From assembly GCA_003478355.1 (NCBI GenBank), contig QUFC01000009.1, positions 42,265 to 106,264 of the forward strand: DNA of 64,000 nucleotides. The letters are read 5' to 3'. Numbering within the stretch: position 1 is the first letter of the stretch; every line of letters begins with the position of its first letter. Shown here in pieces: positions 18,202-26,938 of this stretch. This DNA comes from Lachnospiraceae bacterium AM48-27BH (lineage in GTDB: Bacteria; Bacillota; Clostridia; Lachnospirales; Lachnospiraceae). Both the position numbers and the translations under genes were made by a program. The notes under the pieces were generated by a model, which saw only the letters and a program-made list of their open reading frames with translations, did not search any database and was not told where the DNA came from.

Positions 18202-19272
18202 ATGAAATTCATCCATACCGCCGATGTCCACTGGGGCATGGAACCGGACAGCGATAAGCCCTGGAGCCGGGAACGCGCCCAGGCTATCAAGGACACGTTT
18301 ACTCAGGTGATCACCAGGGCCAGAGACTTAGAGGTTGACTTTCTCTTCATCTCCGGAGATCTGTTCCATCGCCAGCCGCTGCAGCGGGATTTGAAAGAGA
18401 TCAATTACTTATTCAGTACCATTCCTGCTGTCCATGTGGTCATGATTGCCGGGAACCACGACCGGATCCGCAGCAATTCCGCTGTTTTAAGTTTTTCCTG
18501 GTGTCCGAACGTGACCTTCCTCATGAATGAGGAAATGGATCATGTCTATTTCAGCGACTGCAACACCGACGTCCACGGTTTCAGCTATCATACTGCTGAG
18601 ATCCGGGAGAACCGCATCGACCATGTGGAAGTGCCATTTGACGGGCGTATCCACGTGCTGTTAGCCCACGGCGGTGACGCCACCCACCTGCCCTTTGACA
18701 AAAATGCCCTGGCGGTCTCTGGATTTTCCTATATTGCCCTGGGGCATATCCATAAACCGGGAATCCTGGTGGAGAACAAAGCAGCCTTCGCCGGTTCCCC
18801 GGAACCTCTGGACAAGACCGAGACCGGCATCCATGGCGCTTATTACGGCGAGATCAATCCGGTCTCCCAGAAAGTGGAAGTGTTAAAATACCTCCCCCTC
18901 TGCAGATCCCAGTATATCCCACTGGCAGTCAACATCACCGCCAGCACGACCAATGTGGAGCTGGAAGACAAGATCAGCCAGGAGATTGAAAAACGCGGAC
19001 GTCAGAATATCTACCGTTTCCGCATCCGCGGCATGCGTGACCCTGAGACCGAATTTGACTTAGAAAACCTCACCTCCAAGTTCCGGATCGTGGAAATCTT
19101 AGATGAATCGGAGCCGCAGTACGATTTCAGCGCCCTGTTTGCGGAACATCCAAGCGATATGATCGGCTTCTATATCCGCGCGCTGCAGAAACCGGATATG
19201 AGCCCTGTTGAGAAAAAAGCGTTGTATTACGGCATCCACGCCCTGCTGCAGACCACTGACGAAAGGAGTTAG
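18202..19272 (+). CDS. SbcD/YhaO-type DNA repair exonuclease (metallophosphoesterase)
   Basis: A 356-residue nuclease subunit of the Mre11/SbcD superfamily. It works with an SMC-like ATPase, here the next gene, to process DNA ends or hairpins. The phosphoesterase motifs are intact: HTADVHWG, FISGDLFHR, IAGNHDRIR, LLAHGG and ALGHIHKP. AGGAGG precedes the ATG. The stop lies 3 bp before the partner ATPase start. Its length and the shorter partner resemble the B. subtilis YhaO/YhaN pair more than classical SbcCD. Confidence 0.9.
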   Translation: MKFIHTADVHWGMEPDSDKPWSRERAQAIKDTFTQVITRARDLEVDFLFISGDLFHRQPLQRDLKEINYLFSTIPAVHVVMIAGNHDRIRSNSAVLSFSWCPNVTFLMNEEMDHVYFSDCNTDVHGFSYHTAEIRENRIDHVEVPFDGRIHVLLAHGGDATHLPFDKNALAVSGFSYIALGHIHKPGILVENKAAFAGSPEPLDKTETGIHGAYYGEINPVSQKVEVLKYLPLCRSQYIPLAVNITASTTNVELEDKISQEIEKRGRQNIYRFRIRGMRDPETEFDLENLTSKFRIVEILDESEPQYDFSALFAEHPSDMIGFYIRALQKPDMSPVEKKALYYGIHALLQTTDERS

Positions 19273-19275
19273 CTG

Positions 19276-21137
19276 ATGAAATTTCTTGAACTTCATTTAA
19301 AAGGCTTCGGCAAATTTCATGACCGCACCATCTCCTTCACAGACGGGATCAATGTGATCTATGGAAAAAACGAAGCTGGTAAATCTACCATGCACACCTT
19401 CATCCGGGGGATGCTCTTCGGTATCCAGCCTCAACGTGGCAGAGCATCGAAAAATGACCTTTACAGCAAATATGAACCCTGGGAAAATGGAGGAACCTAC
19501 GAGGGTTCTCTCCGCTTAGAACAGAACGGACATATTTACCGAATCGAACGAAGTTCCAGAAAAACAGGAAATCTCTGACAATCATTGATGAAACCGCCGG
19601 AAAAGAAATTGAACCCACACGAGCATTTATGGATCAGCTGCTGTGCGGTCTCAGTGAAACAGCCTACAACAACACCATCAGTATCGGCCAGTTAAAGAGT
19701 GCCACGGACAGCAGCATGGTCACCGAGCTGAAAAATTATATCGCCAACATGAACACCTCCGGCAATATGGCATTAAATATCACAAAAGCCACGGAATATC
19801 TGAAAAAGCAGAAAAAGGCACTGGAGGCGCAGCTGACTCCACAGGCAGCCAAGTCTTACACCACTTTACTTGGAGAAATAAAAGCGTTGGAGCGGGAAAT
19901 CGCGTCTCCGGAGTATGAGAATCAACTTCCGGCTTATCAGAAGCAACGGACCGATGCCAGGACTCTCTCCCAGCAGAAGCAGTCTGAAAAAGAACTTCTT
20001 CTGGAAAAGGCTGTGAAAGGCCGTCAGGTTCTGGATCAGAACCAGTTCAGCAACCAGCAGTCCATCGATGATTATAACGCCCAGACCCAGGATCTCTACA
20101 ATGAATATCTGGATCTGGAGCGGGCCGCCGGGAAGAAATCCCGTAAGGTTATGACCGTACTCCCGCTGATTTTATGTATCCTGGGGCTGGGTGTTTCCGG
20201 CTATCTGCTGCTGTCTGGGGCAGCGGCAGATCTCAGCGCTTCCCTTGGGGTTCCTCCTGTGCTTCTGCCCGTTGGTTCCGCTGGTCTTGGACTGGTCTTC
20301 GGACTGATTGGTGCCTTGACCGCTTTGGGCACCCGCCGTCTGAAAAAGGAATTGTCCCTGGGAAGTCAGGCTCTTCAGGAAACCTTCCGCAGACATCTGG
20401 GCGATTCTGCCATCAGTGAAGAAGCCATGAATGCCTTCACTGCCCGCATGAATGATTTCAAGCGGCTCTGCACCGCCACGGAAACCTCTGAAGCAGCGGT
20501 TCAAACCCTGACCAGGGAGATCGCAGCTTTACAGCAGACACAGACCGACTGCAACGAAATCATTGAAAAACAGCAGAAAAACCAGTGGGAACTGGAGAAA
20601 AAGCTGGAACTGCTGGCCAACTATAAGACACAGGCTGAGGGTCTGAAGAATTCTCTGGCGGAAAACGAACGGATTTCCCAGGAGATCATGGCTATCGATC
20701 TGGCCCAGGACACCATGACGGAGCTTTCCACCTCCATCCGGGATTCCTTCGGGCTTCACCTGAACAAGACGGCCTCCGATTTAATCAAAGGCATCACCGG
20801 AGGTATCTACACCAGCATGAGCATCGATGAGAACTTAAATGTATTCATGAACACGCCAACCAAGCTGGTTCCTATCGATCAGGTCAGCAGCGGGACCATG
20901 GACCAGATCTATCTGGCCCTGCGCCTTGCCGCCGCTAAATTAATCCAGGACGGCAAACAGGAGATGCCGCTGATCTTTGACGACAGCTTTGTGCTTTATG
21001 ATGACGAGCGGCTGCGGACCGCGCTTAAATGGCTGGCGGCGTCCTGCAAGGGACAGGTCCTTCTGTTTACCTGCCACCAGAGAGAAGCACAGATGCTGAC
21101 GGCAAACCAGATGGTATATAATTATATTGAATTGTAA
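19276..21137 (+). CDS. YhaN/SbcC-like AAA ATPase (frameshifted)
   Basis: This is the ATPase partner of the preceding nuclease. The N-terminus has an SMC-type head with Walker A GKNEAGKST. Coiled-coil regions follow, then two hydrophobic helices in the middle (VLPLILCILGLGVSGYLLL and a VGSAGLGLVFGLIGALTAL segment), then more coiled coil. The C-terminal head has the signature QVSSGTMDQIYLALRLA and Walker B PLIFDDSF. The internal membrane segments match YhaN rather than soluble SbcC. One T is missing near 19553, where RSS should read RSFQKNRKSL. Restored length is about 620 residues. Confidence 0.88.
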
Positions 21138-21150
21138 AAGAGGTACATTT

Positions 21151-21494
21151 ATGGCTGAAATCAAAGATTGGGAATTAAATGATGATTATTCCAGGTGGAA
21201 GACTCCGCCAAAGAATTAAAATTAGAGGATTTTATGACTGAGGAGCCATCCGAACACGATGGCTCTGATGGAACGTTCGGTTCCTTCGGAGACACTATTG
21301 ACCAGAACCTGCTCCAGAAGACGATCCAAGACGTCCATGAAGTTCTCGCACGAGCTCAGAAGGGCGATACCATTCAGGAGATTGCTGCAGAACTGGGGCT
21401 GGATGAGCAGTATGTATACAATATTCAGGTGTCGGCACAGGGATTCCGGGAGGACGATGAGATTGCTGTGGCACATCTGGTTATGATGGGGTAA
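21151..21494 (+). CDS. Small helix-turn-helix-like protein (frameshifted)
   Basis: The ATG at 21151, with AGAGGT upstream, starts MAEIKDWELNDDYS. One C is missing near 21193, after which the other frame continues VEDSAKELKLEDFM to the stop, giving about 114 residues. The C-terminal half contains a probable helix-turn-helix (IQEIAAELGLDEQYVYNIQV). The middle is acidic and glycine-rich. It follows the ATPase by 13 bp and is likely cotranscribed, so a regulatory or accessory role to the nuclease pair is possible. I do not recognise a named family. Confidence 0.65.
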
Positions 21495-21545
21495 CCAACT
21501 ATGTACATGCAATATTTTAAATTTGTATGCTAAAAGTAGTTTGCA

Positions 21546-21588
21546 CAAAAAACAGGGCAGCTGCGTACCTAAATCTGCAACTGCCCCA
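21546..21588 (-). terminator. Terminator of the trmL operon
   Basis: On the minus strand GGGCAGTTGC pairs with GCAGCTGCCC, allowing one mismatch, and is followed by TTTTTTG. Confidence 0.7.
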
Positions 21589-21626
21589 TACAAAACATTT
21601 CTAATCACAATTTTTCCAATATCCTT

Positions 21627-22118
21627 TTATTTCCACTTCAAATGATGCAATTCCCCCTGCATCTGCATCTTCTCAAACCCATTCTGTCTCAGCGCCTCAT
21701 ACAGCACGATCGAAACGGAGTTTGACAGATTCAAAGACCGGATATCTCCCCACATAGGGATCCGGACGCAGTTCTCCTGGTTATCTAACAGAATCTCTTC
21801 TGGGATTCCGGCGCTTTCTTTGCCGAACATGATGTAGCAGTCCGGCTCATATTCTGGTTCTGTGTAAACCTTATGGGCCTTTGTGGTTGCCATATAGATC
21901 TTGGCGCCTGGATTCTTGTCTAAGAAATCCTGGTAATCGCTGTAAACAGTTACATCCAGCTTATCCCAGTAGTCTAAGCCCGCACGCTTTAACATTTTCT
22001 CATTCAGCTTAAAGCCCAGAGGTTCGATCAGGTGGAGCCTGGAATTGGTAGCTACACAGGTTCTTCCGATGTTTCCGGTGTTTGCCGGCATTTCCGGCTC
22101 TAATAAGACGATATTCAT
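21627..22118 (-). CDS. trmL: tRNA (cytidine(34)-2'-O)-methyltransferase TrmL
   Basis: A 163-residue SPOUT methyltransferase that 2'-O-methylates the wobble base of leucine tRNAs using SAM. It opens with MNIVLLEPEMPANTGNIGRT, and the knot region contains MFGKESAGIPEE and RIPMWGDIRSLNLSNSVSI, which form the SAM pocket. It starts 2 bp after the aminotransferase gene and is the last gene of a tightly packed operon ending in a terminator. Confidence 0.95.
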   Translation of the reverse strand: MNIVLLEPEMPANTGNIGRTCVATNSRLHLIEPLGFKLNEKMLKRAGLDYWDKLDVTVYSDYQDFLDKNPGAKIYMATTKAHKVYTEPEYEPDCYIMFGKESAGIPEEILLDNQENCVRIPMWGDIRSLNLSNSVSIVLYEALRQNGFEKMQMQGELHHLKWK

Positions 22119-22120
22119 GC

Positions 22121-23293
22121 TTATTTTCTCTCCTCATCCAGACGTTTTACAAAATTTGCCATCCGGCCAAGGGCCTCTTTTAAGTTCTTTAAGGAGTAGG
22201 CGTAGGAAACACGTAAAAATCCCTCTCCGCTGGCTCCAAAAGCCGTTCCCGGAACGACTGCGACCTTTTCTTCTCTTAAGAAACGGGTGGCAAATTCATC
22301 CGAAGTCATGCCAAACCGCTTGATGCTTGGGAATGCGTAGAACGCACCTTCCGGCTCGAAGCAGTCTAATCCCATCTCTTTAAAAGCATGAAGAACGAAG
22401 CGGCGTCTCTGGTCATAGGCTTCTCTCATCATCTGTACGTCATTGTCTCCATCACGAAGGGCGGAAACTGCCGCATACTGGCTGGTGGTCGGTGCACACA
22501 TGATGGCAAACTGATGGATCTTCAACATCTGCTCTAAAATCCGGTGTGGCGCTGCGGCATAGCCTAAACGCCAGCCGGTCATGGCATAAGACTTGGAAAA
22601 TCCATTGATCAGGATCGTCCGGTCTTTCATTTCCGGAAATGCGGCGATCGTCACATGATCAGTTCCATAAGTCAGTTCAGAATAAATCTCATCACTGATG
22701 ACAAATAAATCTTTCTTGATAATAATATCCACGATCGGAGCCAGATCTTCCTTCGTCATGATCGCACCCGTCGGGTTGTTCGGGAACGGCATCACCAGGA
22801 TCTTGGTCTTATCGGTAATCTTTTCTAATAATTTCTCAGGAGTTAACTTAAAGTTATCTTTCTCCTCCAGTTCAATGACAACTGGCTTTCCACCTGCCAG
22901 CATGGTACATGGCACGTAAGACACATAGCTTGGCTGCGGAATCAGCACCTCGTCTCCCGGATCGCACATCGCACGAAGAGCGATATCAATCGCTTCACTG
23001 CCGCCGACCGTCACCATCACCTCGGAATCCGGGTTGTAGGACACATCAAAACGGCGGTATAAATACCGGCAGATCTCCTGCTTTAATTCCTTTAATCCGG
23101 CATTGGAGGTATAGAAGGTACGTCCTTTTTCCAAGGAATAGATACCCTCCTCGCGGATATGCCACGGAGTATCAAAATCCGGCTCGCCTACACCTAAGGA
23201 AATCGCGTCCTTCATTTCGCTTACAATATCGAAGAACTTGCGGATGCCGGACGGTTCGATCTGTACGATAGTTTCTGATAATGGGTTTCTCAT
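22121..23293 (-). CDS. PLP-dependent class I/II aminotransferase
   Basis: A 390-residue fold-type I aminotransferase of the aspartate/aromatic group. The PLP lysine lies in GFSKSYAMTGWRLGYAA, the phosphate-binding region is GGSEAIDIAL, and PFPNNPTGAIMT is the substrate-loop motif. Its start overlaps the stop of the Lrp-type regulator by 4 bases (ATGA). The constant pairing of this aminotransferase with an Lrp protein in Lachnospiraceae suggests amino-acid-responsive control. The specific amino acid is not readable from sequence. Confidence 0.92.
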   Translation of the reverse strand: MRNPLSETIVQIEPSGIRKFFDIVSEMKDAISLGVGEPDFDTPWHIREEGIYSLEKGRTFYTSNAGLKELKQEICRYLYRRFDVSYNPDSEVMVTVGGSEAIDIALRAMCDPGDEVLIPQPSYVSYVPCTMLAGGKPVVIELEEKDNFKLTPEKLLEKITDKTKILVMPFPNNPTGAIMTKEDLAPIVDIIIKKDLFVISDEIYSELTYGTDHVTIAAFPEMKDRTILINGFSKSYAMTGWRLGYAAAPHRILEQMLKIHQFAIMCAPTTSQYAAVSALRDGDNDVQMMREAYDQRRRFVLHAFKEMGLDCFEPEGAFYAFPSIKRFGMTSDEFATRFLREEKVAVVPGTAFGASGEGFLRVSYAYSLKNLKEALGRMANFVKRLDEERK

Positions 23294-23772
23294 GGTGTCA
23301 CCAGCATCCTTTCATCCTGGACCTCCTCTACCAGAACGGTTCCGTGGTCCTTATATTTTTTCAGTACAAAATGGGTAGAAGTGCTTAAAACAGAATCCAG
23401 GGTAGATAACTTGCTGGAAACGAATAATGCTACCTCTTTCATGGTCTTTCCTTCAATAAATACAGCAAAATCAAAAGCGCCGGACATCAGATACACCGCA
23501 TTGACCTCATTATACTGGTAAATACGCTCTGCGATCTTGTCAAATCCCATGCCTCTCTGTGGAGTCACCTTCACTTCGATCAGGGCAGCTACTTTCTCTT
23601 CACTGGTATTATCCCAGTTGATCAAAGTGTGATAACCGCAGATAATGTGTTCTTTCTCCATATCTGCGATCTCATTGGCGACCGCGACCTCACTTTCACC
23701 TAACAGGACCGCCAGATCTTTGATATCAATTCTGCTGTTCTTTTCCATAATCGCTAAAATTTTTTCTCTCAT
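23290..23772 (-). CDS. Lrp/AsnC family transcriptional regulator
   Basis: A 160-residue regulator with an N-terminal helix-turn-helix (residues 1-50) and a C-terminal RAM domain that binds amino acids. It overlaps the upstream gene by 4 bases and the downstream aminotransferase by 4 bases, so the three are translationally coupled. It likely senses the substrate or product of the aminotransferase. Confidence 0.92.
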   Translation of the reverse strand: MREKILAIMEKNSRIDIKDLAVLLGESEVAVANEIADMEKEHIICGYHTLINWDNTSEEKVAALIEVKVTPQRGMGFDKIAERIYQYNEVNAVYLMSGAFDFAVFIEGKTMKEVALFVSSKLSTLDSVLSTSTHFVLKKYKDHGTVLVEEVQDERMLVTP

Positions 23773-24350
23773 AAAACTGCCTCCTCATCAATGATCTCAT
23801 ATATCTCATCCTTTTTAGGCCGGTCCATGAAGCCACGCACCTGACCATAACAGATTTCTCTCTTAATTCCCTTTTGCACCACACCGATGGTTCTGGCGGG
23901 AATATCCAGTTTTTCCAGTTCTTTTACCAGATGCGCCCCGTTGTCCGCCACGAAAACCATACAGTTTCCGCATAACAGATCGTAAGGGCTCAGATCATAA
24001 AATTCGCAGACCTCGATGGTCTCCTGACGCACCGGGATCTGGTGGAGATCGATCTCAAAGCCTTTCTGGTAAGCGCCGGACAGGTTCCAGAGAGCCTGAT
24101 GAATGCCGCCTTCTCCTGCTGCCTCCCATTCGGTAGCGCCAAGGCTTTTCCACACCGGATCCTCTGGATCTAATTCCTTTTCTGGAACACATTTTACATC
24201 CTCCAAATACGATTTCGCATATCTGGTACGAAGCTCTTCTTCCTTTTTCTCTATGATCTTTCTGGTTCCTGCAAGGCCAGCATAGCCTGCCACCACCAGA
24301 TCCTGTCCCGGCCGCATCTCGCCGCGGCTTTCTCTCTCAATCCGTCTCAT
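23769..24350 (-). CDS. PurM/HypE C-terminal-domain-like protein
   Basis: A 193-residue protein resembling only the C-terminal half of AIR synthase and hydrogenase maturation factor HypE. Supporting segments are GEGGIHQALWNLSGAY, QIPVRQETIEVCEFYDLSPYD and LLCGNCMVFVAD. The N-terminal ATP-binding half is absent, so classical HypE activity is unlikely. It is the first gene of the four-gene operon leading to trmL. The start is weakly supported (AGAAG before ATG). Confidence 0.7.
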   Translation of the reverse strand: MRRIERESRGEMRPGQDLVVAGYAGLAGTRKIIEKKEEELRTRYAKSYLEDVKCVPEKELDPEDPVWKSLGATEWEAAGEGGIHQALWNLSGAYQKGFEIDLHQIPVRQETIEVCEFYDLSPYDLLCGNCMVFVADNGAHLVKELEKLDIPARTIGVVQKGIKREICYGQVRGFMDRPKKDEIYEIIDEEAVL

Positions 24351-24442
24351 ATCTTCTGACTTTCTGTAATTGTTCCCGCATTGTCACAATTACGGTTTTC
24401 TATCATTTTCCTGCTTTTTCGGTCATTTTCCATCAAATTCGA

Positions 24443-25886
24443 TCAACCAGCAGCCGGATTCTGACTGTCCGGGCCTATTTCTCCCGGTCCCTTCGGTCCC
24501 TGGTCTGGAGTCGGCTCCACCTGAGTAGTCTCCGGTGTCGTGGTTTCCGCCGGTGCTGGTACTGGAGCCGCCGGTCCCACATGATAAATAGCCTTGGACG
24601 CGTTATAAGTATCCGTATAAAGCAGAGTCTTCTCCTGCTCTACACCATCGATGTAGACACATTTCCACAGTCTGGAACGGATGCCCTTGTGACCAGCCTG
24701 AACCCGCACGCGCGCTCCTGGAGCCAGTGATGCATCCTGCACCACCGTCTCACCCGGATCCGTCACACTAAGGGTTTCCGACACATATTGGATCGTCCGA
24801 TTGGCTGGACGGGTCTCTTTTCCGTAAATGGTAAAGGTCAGCGTCTTACCAGAAGTCCCCGCTTCAATATAAATAGGGGTATCATAAGGATTGGTTACCT
24901 TAATATCTTTATAGGTTCCTGCGATCGCCGCATCCATGGACGGCTTTACATAACTGACGCTCATGGAATGATTCTGCCTCTGGGTGATCTCCAGCTCTGC
25001 ATACAGGGACGCGTCATACAATGTGGTCGCAATCTGGCAGACGCCGCCGCCAATGCTGTCCACCACCCGTCCATTTTCATAGGCTCCTGCTGAAGCGTAG
25101 CCATTTTCCAGTGTAAATGGAGCCATCGTCTCATAACCGGAGAGGGTCTCTCCCGGAAGCAGTACGGTTCCATTGATCTTGCCGCTGCCTACCTTCAGAT
25201 TCTTACTGCGGGCCGCACCGCTGCTGGAAAAACTGGTGGAACAGGTTCCAAGCACATCCTGGATGGTCCCCAGCATCTCTTCCGTACCTCGGTTCTGATA
25301 CCGTCACTGCCGCATCGATCATTACCGGTTCTTCCAGTCCCTGGGCCAGAGCTTCATTTAACGTTTTAATGGTGGCGTTCTGGTCCACAGTCAGCCCCGT
25401 CTGGGATGGGGTAATGACAAACGTTCCATTCTCCCGGTGGATCGTAGCGTCCACAGCTTCCTGTACCAGCGGTTCACACTGGTTCTGGACAAACTCTGCC
25501 ACCCGGCTGCCCTCTAATTTAATGCGGATATCGACTTTCTGCGGAGTTTTCTCCAAATCTTTCTTTTTAAAATAACGACGGATCACATTGCCAGAGGTGT
25601 ATTCTTCCAGATCTGCCTTCACCTGATCCCTGTTTGACCAGGAAAAACCCAGCTCCTGGGCCGTAGTCACTGCAGCCACACCATTCACATCCATGGTGAT
25701 CTGCTGACCGGCTAGTCCGGTCACATACTCTTCCACTGCCGTTAAAGCGTCATCCTCTTCCATTCCGCCAAGGCTTCTTTCTCCCGCGTAAATACCTTCC
25801 GGTATGACTGCCGCATCCGCCTGCAATGCCGGAGCACCGACAAGGGCGATCATACAGGCTCCTGTCAGCCACATGTTACTCTTCAT
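24443..25886 (-). CDS. VanW family exported protein (frameshifted)
   Basis: About 480 residues when restored, beginning with a signal peptide (WLTGACMIALVGAPALQADA). A peptidoglycan-binding-like domain is followed by the VanW domain with GETLSGYETMAPFT and SIGGGVCQIATTLYDAS. A G5-like segment and a proline/threonine-rich tail follow. The family acts at the cell wall; its exact chemistry is not established, and this is not evidence of vancomycin resistance. The frame breaks near 25292 through one extra base or two missing bases, the only non-minus-one event in the window. Confidence 0.85.
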
Positions 25887-25936
25887 AAGAAGTCCTCTCT
25901 ATTCCTATCACTGCCGCCCGACAGCGGCATCATTCT

Positions 25937-26047
25937 CTACATAGACAGTGCTCCCAGCACCATCGGCGCTACCATCGCCAATACCAGAAGAATAATGATC
26001 ACAGAAGATACGATCTTTCTGGTTCTTTTATTATTAAAATTCATCAT
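25937..26047 (-). CDS. 36-residue membrane peptide
   Basis: A small gene with a clear ribosome site (AGAGGTGA) before MMNFNNKRTRK. The first eleven residues are basic and polar, and the rest is one hydrophobic helix (IVSSVIIILLVLAMVAPMVL). It lies between the exonuclease and the VanW gene, same strand, with 7 bp to the former and about 50 bp to the latter. Function unknown. A basic tail plus single helix fits a small inner-membrane protein. Confidence 0.65.
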   Translation of the reverse strand: MMNFNNKRTRKIVSSVIIILLVLAMVAPMVLGALSM

Positions 26048-26054
26048 GATTCCT

Positions 26055-26777
26055 TCACCTCTTTGACATTCTTCCATACTGTAAAATAATCTTATCTGTC
26101 AGTCTGGAAATTTCATTCCTGCTCAGATGGTCAATCTGCACAGTTACACTTATTTTATGATATTTTAATAGTTCACGCAAGACTTCTTTTTGCCTTTTTG
26201 TGGCTGGTTGTTCCCGTTTGATCTTATAAATCAACGGTTTAGGAAGAAAATCTTCTTCTGCTGCCTCCCCATAAGCTGCCGTCAGCCTCTGATAAAGTTC
26301 ATGCGTGGCCAGCGCATCATGAGAAGCCCGGTGAGCCCCTGTTAAATCCACACCATAATAGGCACAGGCACTGGAAAGATTCTTCTTTTCCACCGCCGGC
26401 ATGAACTTCCGGCATAATTTTAATGTATCAATTCCCTGTTTTTCAAACTCCATCCCTTCATTGACTACCGCTTTCTTTAAAAAACTGTAATCAAATAGGA
26501 TCTTATGCCCTAACAACGGCAGATCCCCGCACAGTTCCAGGCATTTTCCGATCACCCGGCTGATTCCAGGCGCGTCCGTCAGCATCTCATCCCGGATTCC
26601 GGTCAGTTCCACCGTCTCTGGCCGAAGCTGCTGGTAAGGATTGACTAAAGTGGAATACTCCTGCTCCACCTGGCCATTTCGCACGATCACCATGCCGATC
26701 TCGATGATCTTGTCGATTTTCGGGTTTAAGCCCGTAGTTTCCAGGTCTACAGAAACATAATCCTGGGGAATACTCAT
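26055..26777 (-). CDS. DnaQ-like 3'-5' exonuclease
   Basis: A 240-residue exonuclease of the DEDDh family with ExoI motif SVDLETTGL, ExoII around LLGHKILFDYSFL and ExoIII HRASHDALATHEL. It resembles the PolC epsilon-type proofreading domain as a stand-alone protein. A lysine/arginine-rich C-terminal extension of about 70 residues (KREQPATKRQKEVLRELL) is present. GGAGG precedes the ATG. It is probably cotranscribed with the 36-residue peptide and the VanW gene. Confidence 0.88.
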   Translation of the reverse strand: MSIPQDYVSVDLETTGLNPKIDKIIEIGMVIVRNGQVEQEYSTLVNPYQQLRPETVELTGIRDEMLTDAPGISRVIGKCLELCGDLPLLGHKILFDYSFLKKAVVNEGMEFEKQGIDTLKLCRKFMPAVEKKNLSSACAYYGVDLTGAHRASHDALATHELYQRLTAAYGEAAEEDFLPKPLIYKIKREQPATKRQKEVLRELLKYHKISVTVQIDHLSRNEISRLTDKIILQYGRMSKR

Positions 26778-26835
26778 TTTCTGCCTCCATCTCTCTCAAT
26801 TCCGATCGCCCCGCCACCATTCATGCAGTGACAAA

Positions 26836-26893
26836 TTTACGGTCAGCGCAGCGTGTGCACAGACCTACCGAATAGTTGTTAACACGTTACCAC
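26836..26893 (+). repeat. 45-bp palindromic repeat, copy 2
   Basis: TTACGGTCAGCGCAG ... TGCACAGACCTACC followed by GTTAAC and GTTACC. It lies in the gap between the exonuclease and radical SAM genes. Confidence 0.6.
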
Positions 26894-26938
26894 CCATCAC
26901 ACATACATGTGCCGCCTGGCACGCTGAAAAAATGATCC

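Noticed and set aside
24443..25886. Vancomycin resistance locus
   Set aside because: VanW-domain proteins are common in Clostridia, and no vanHAX ligase genes are nearby.
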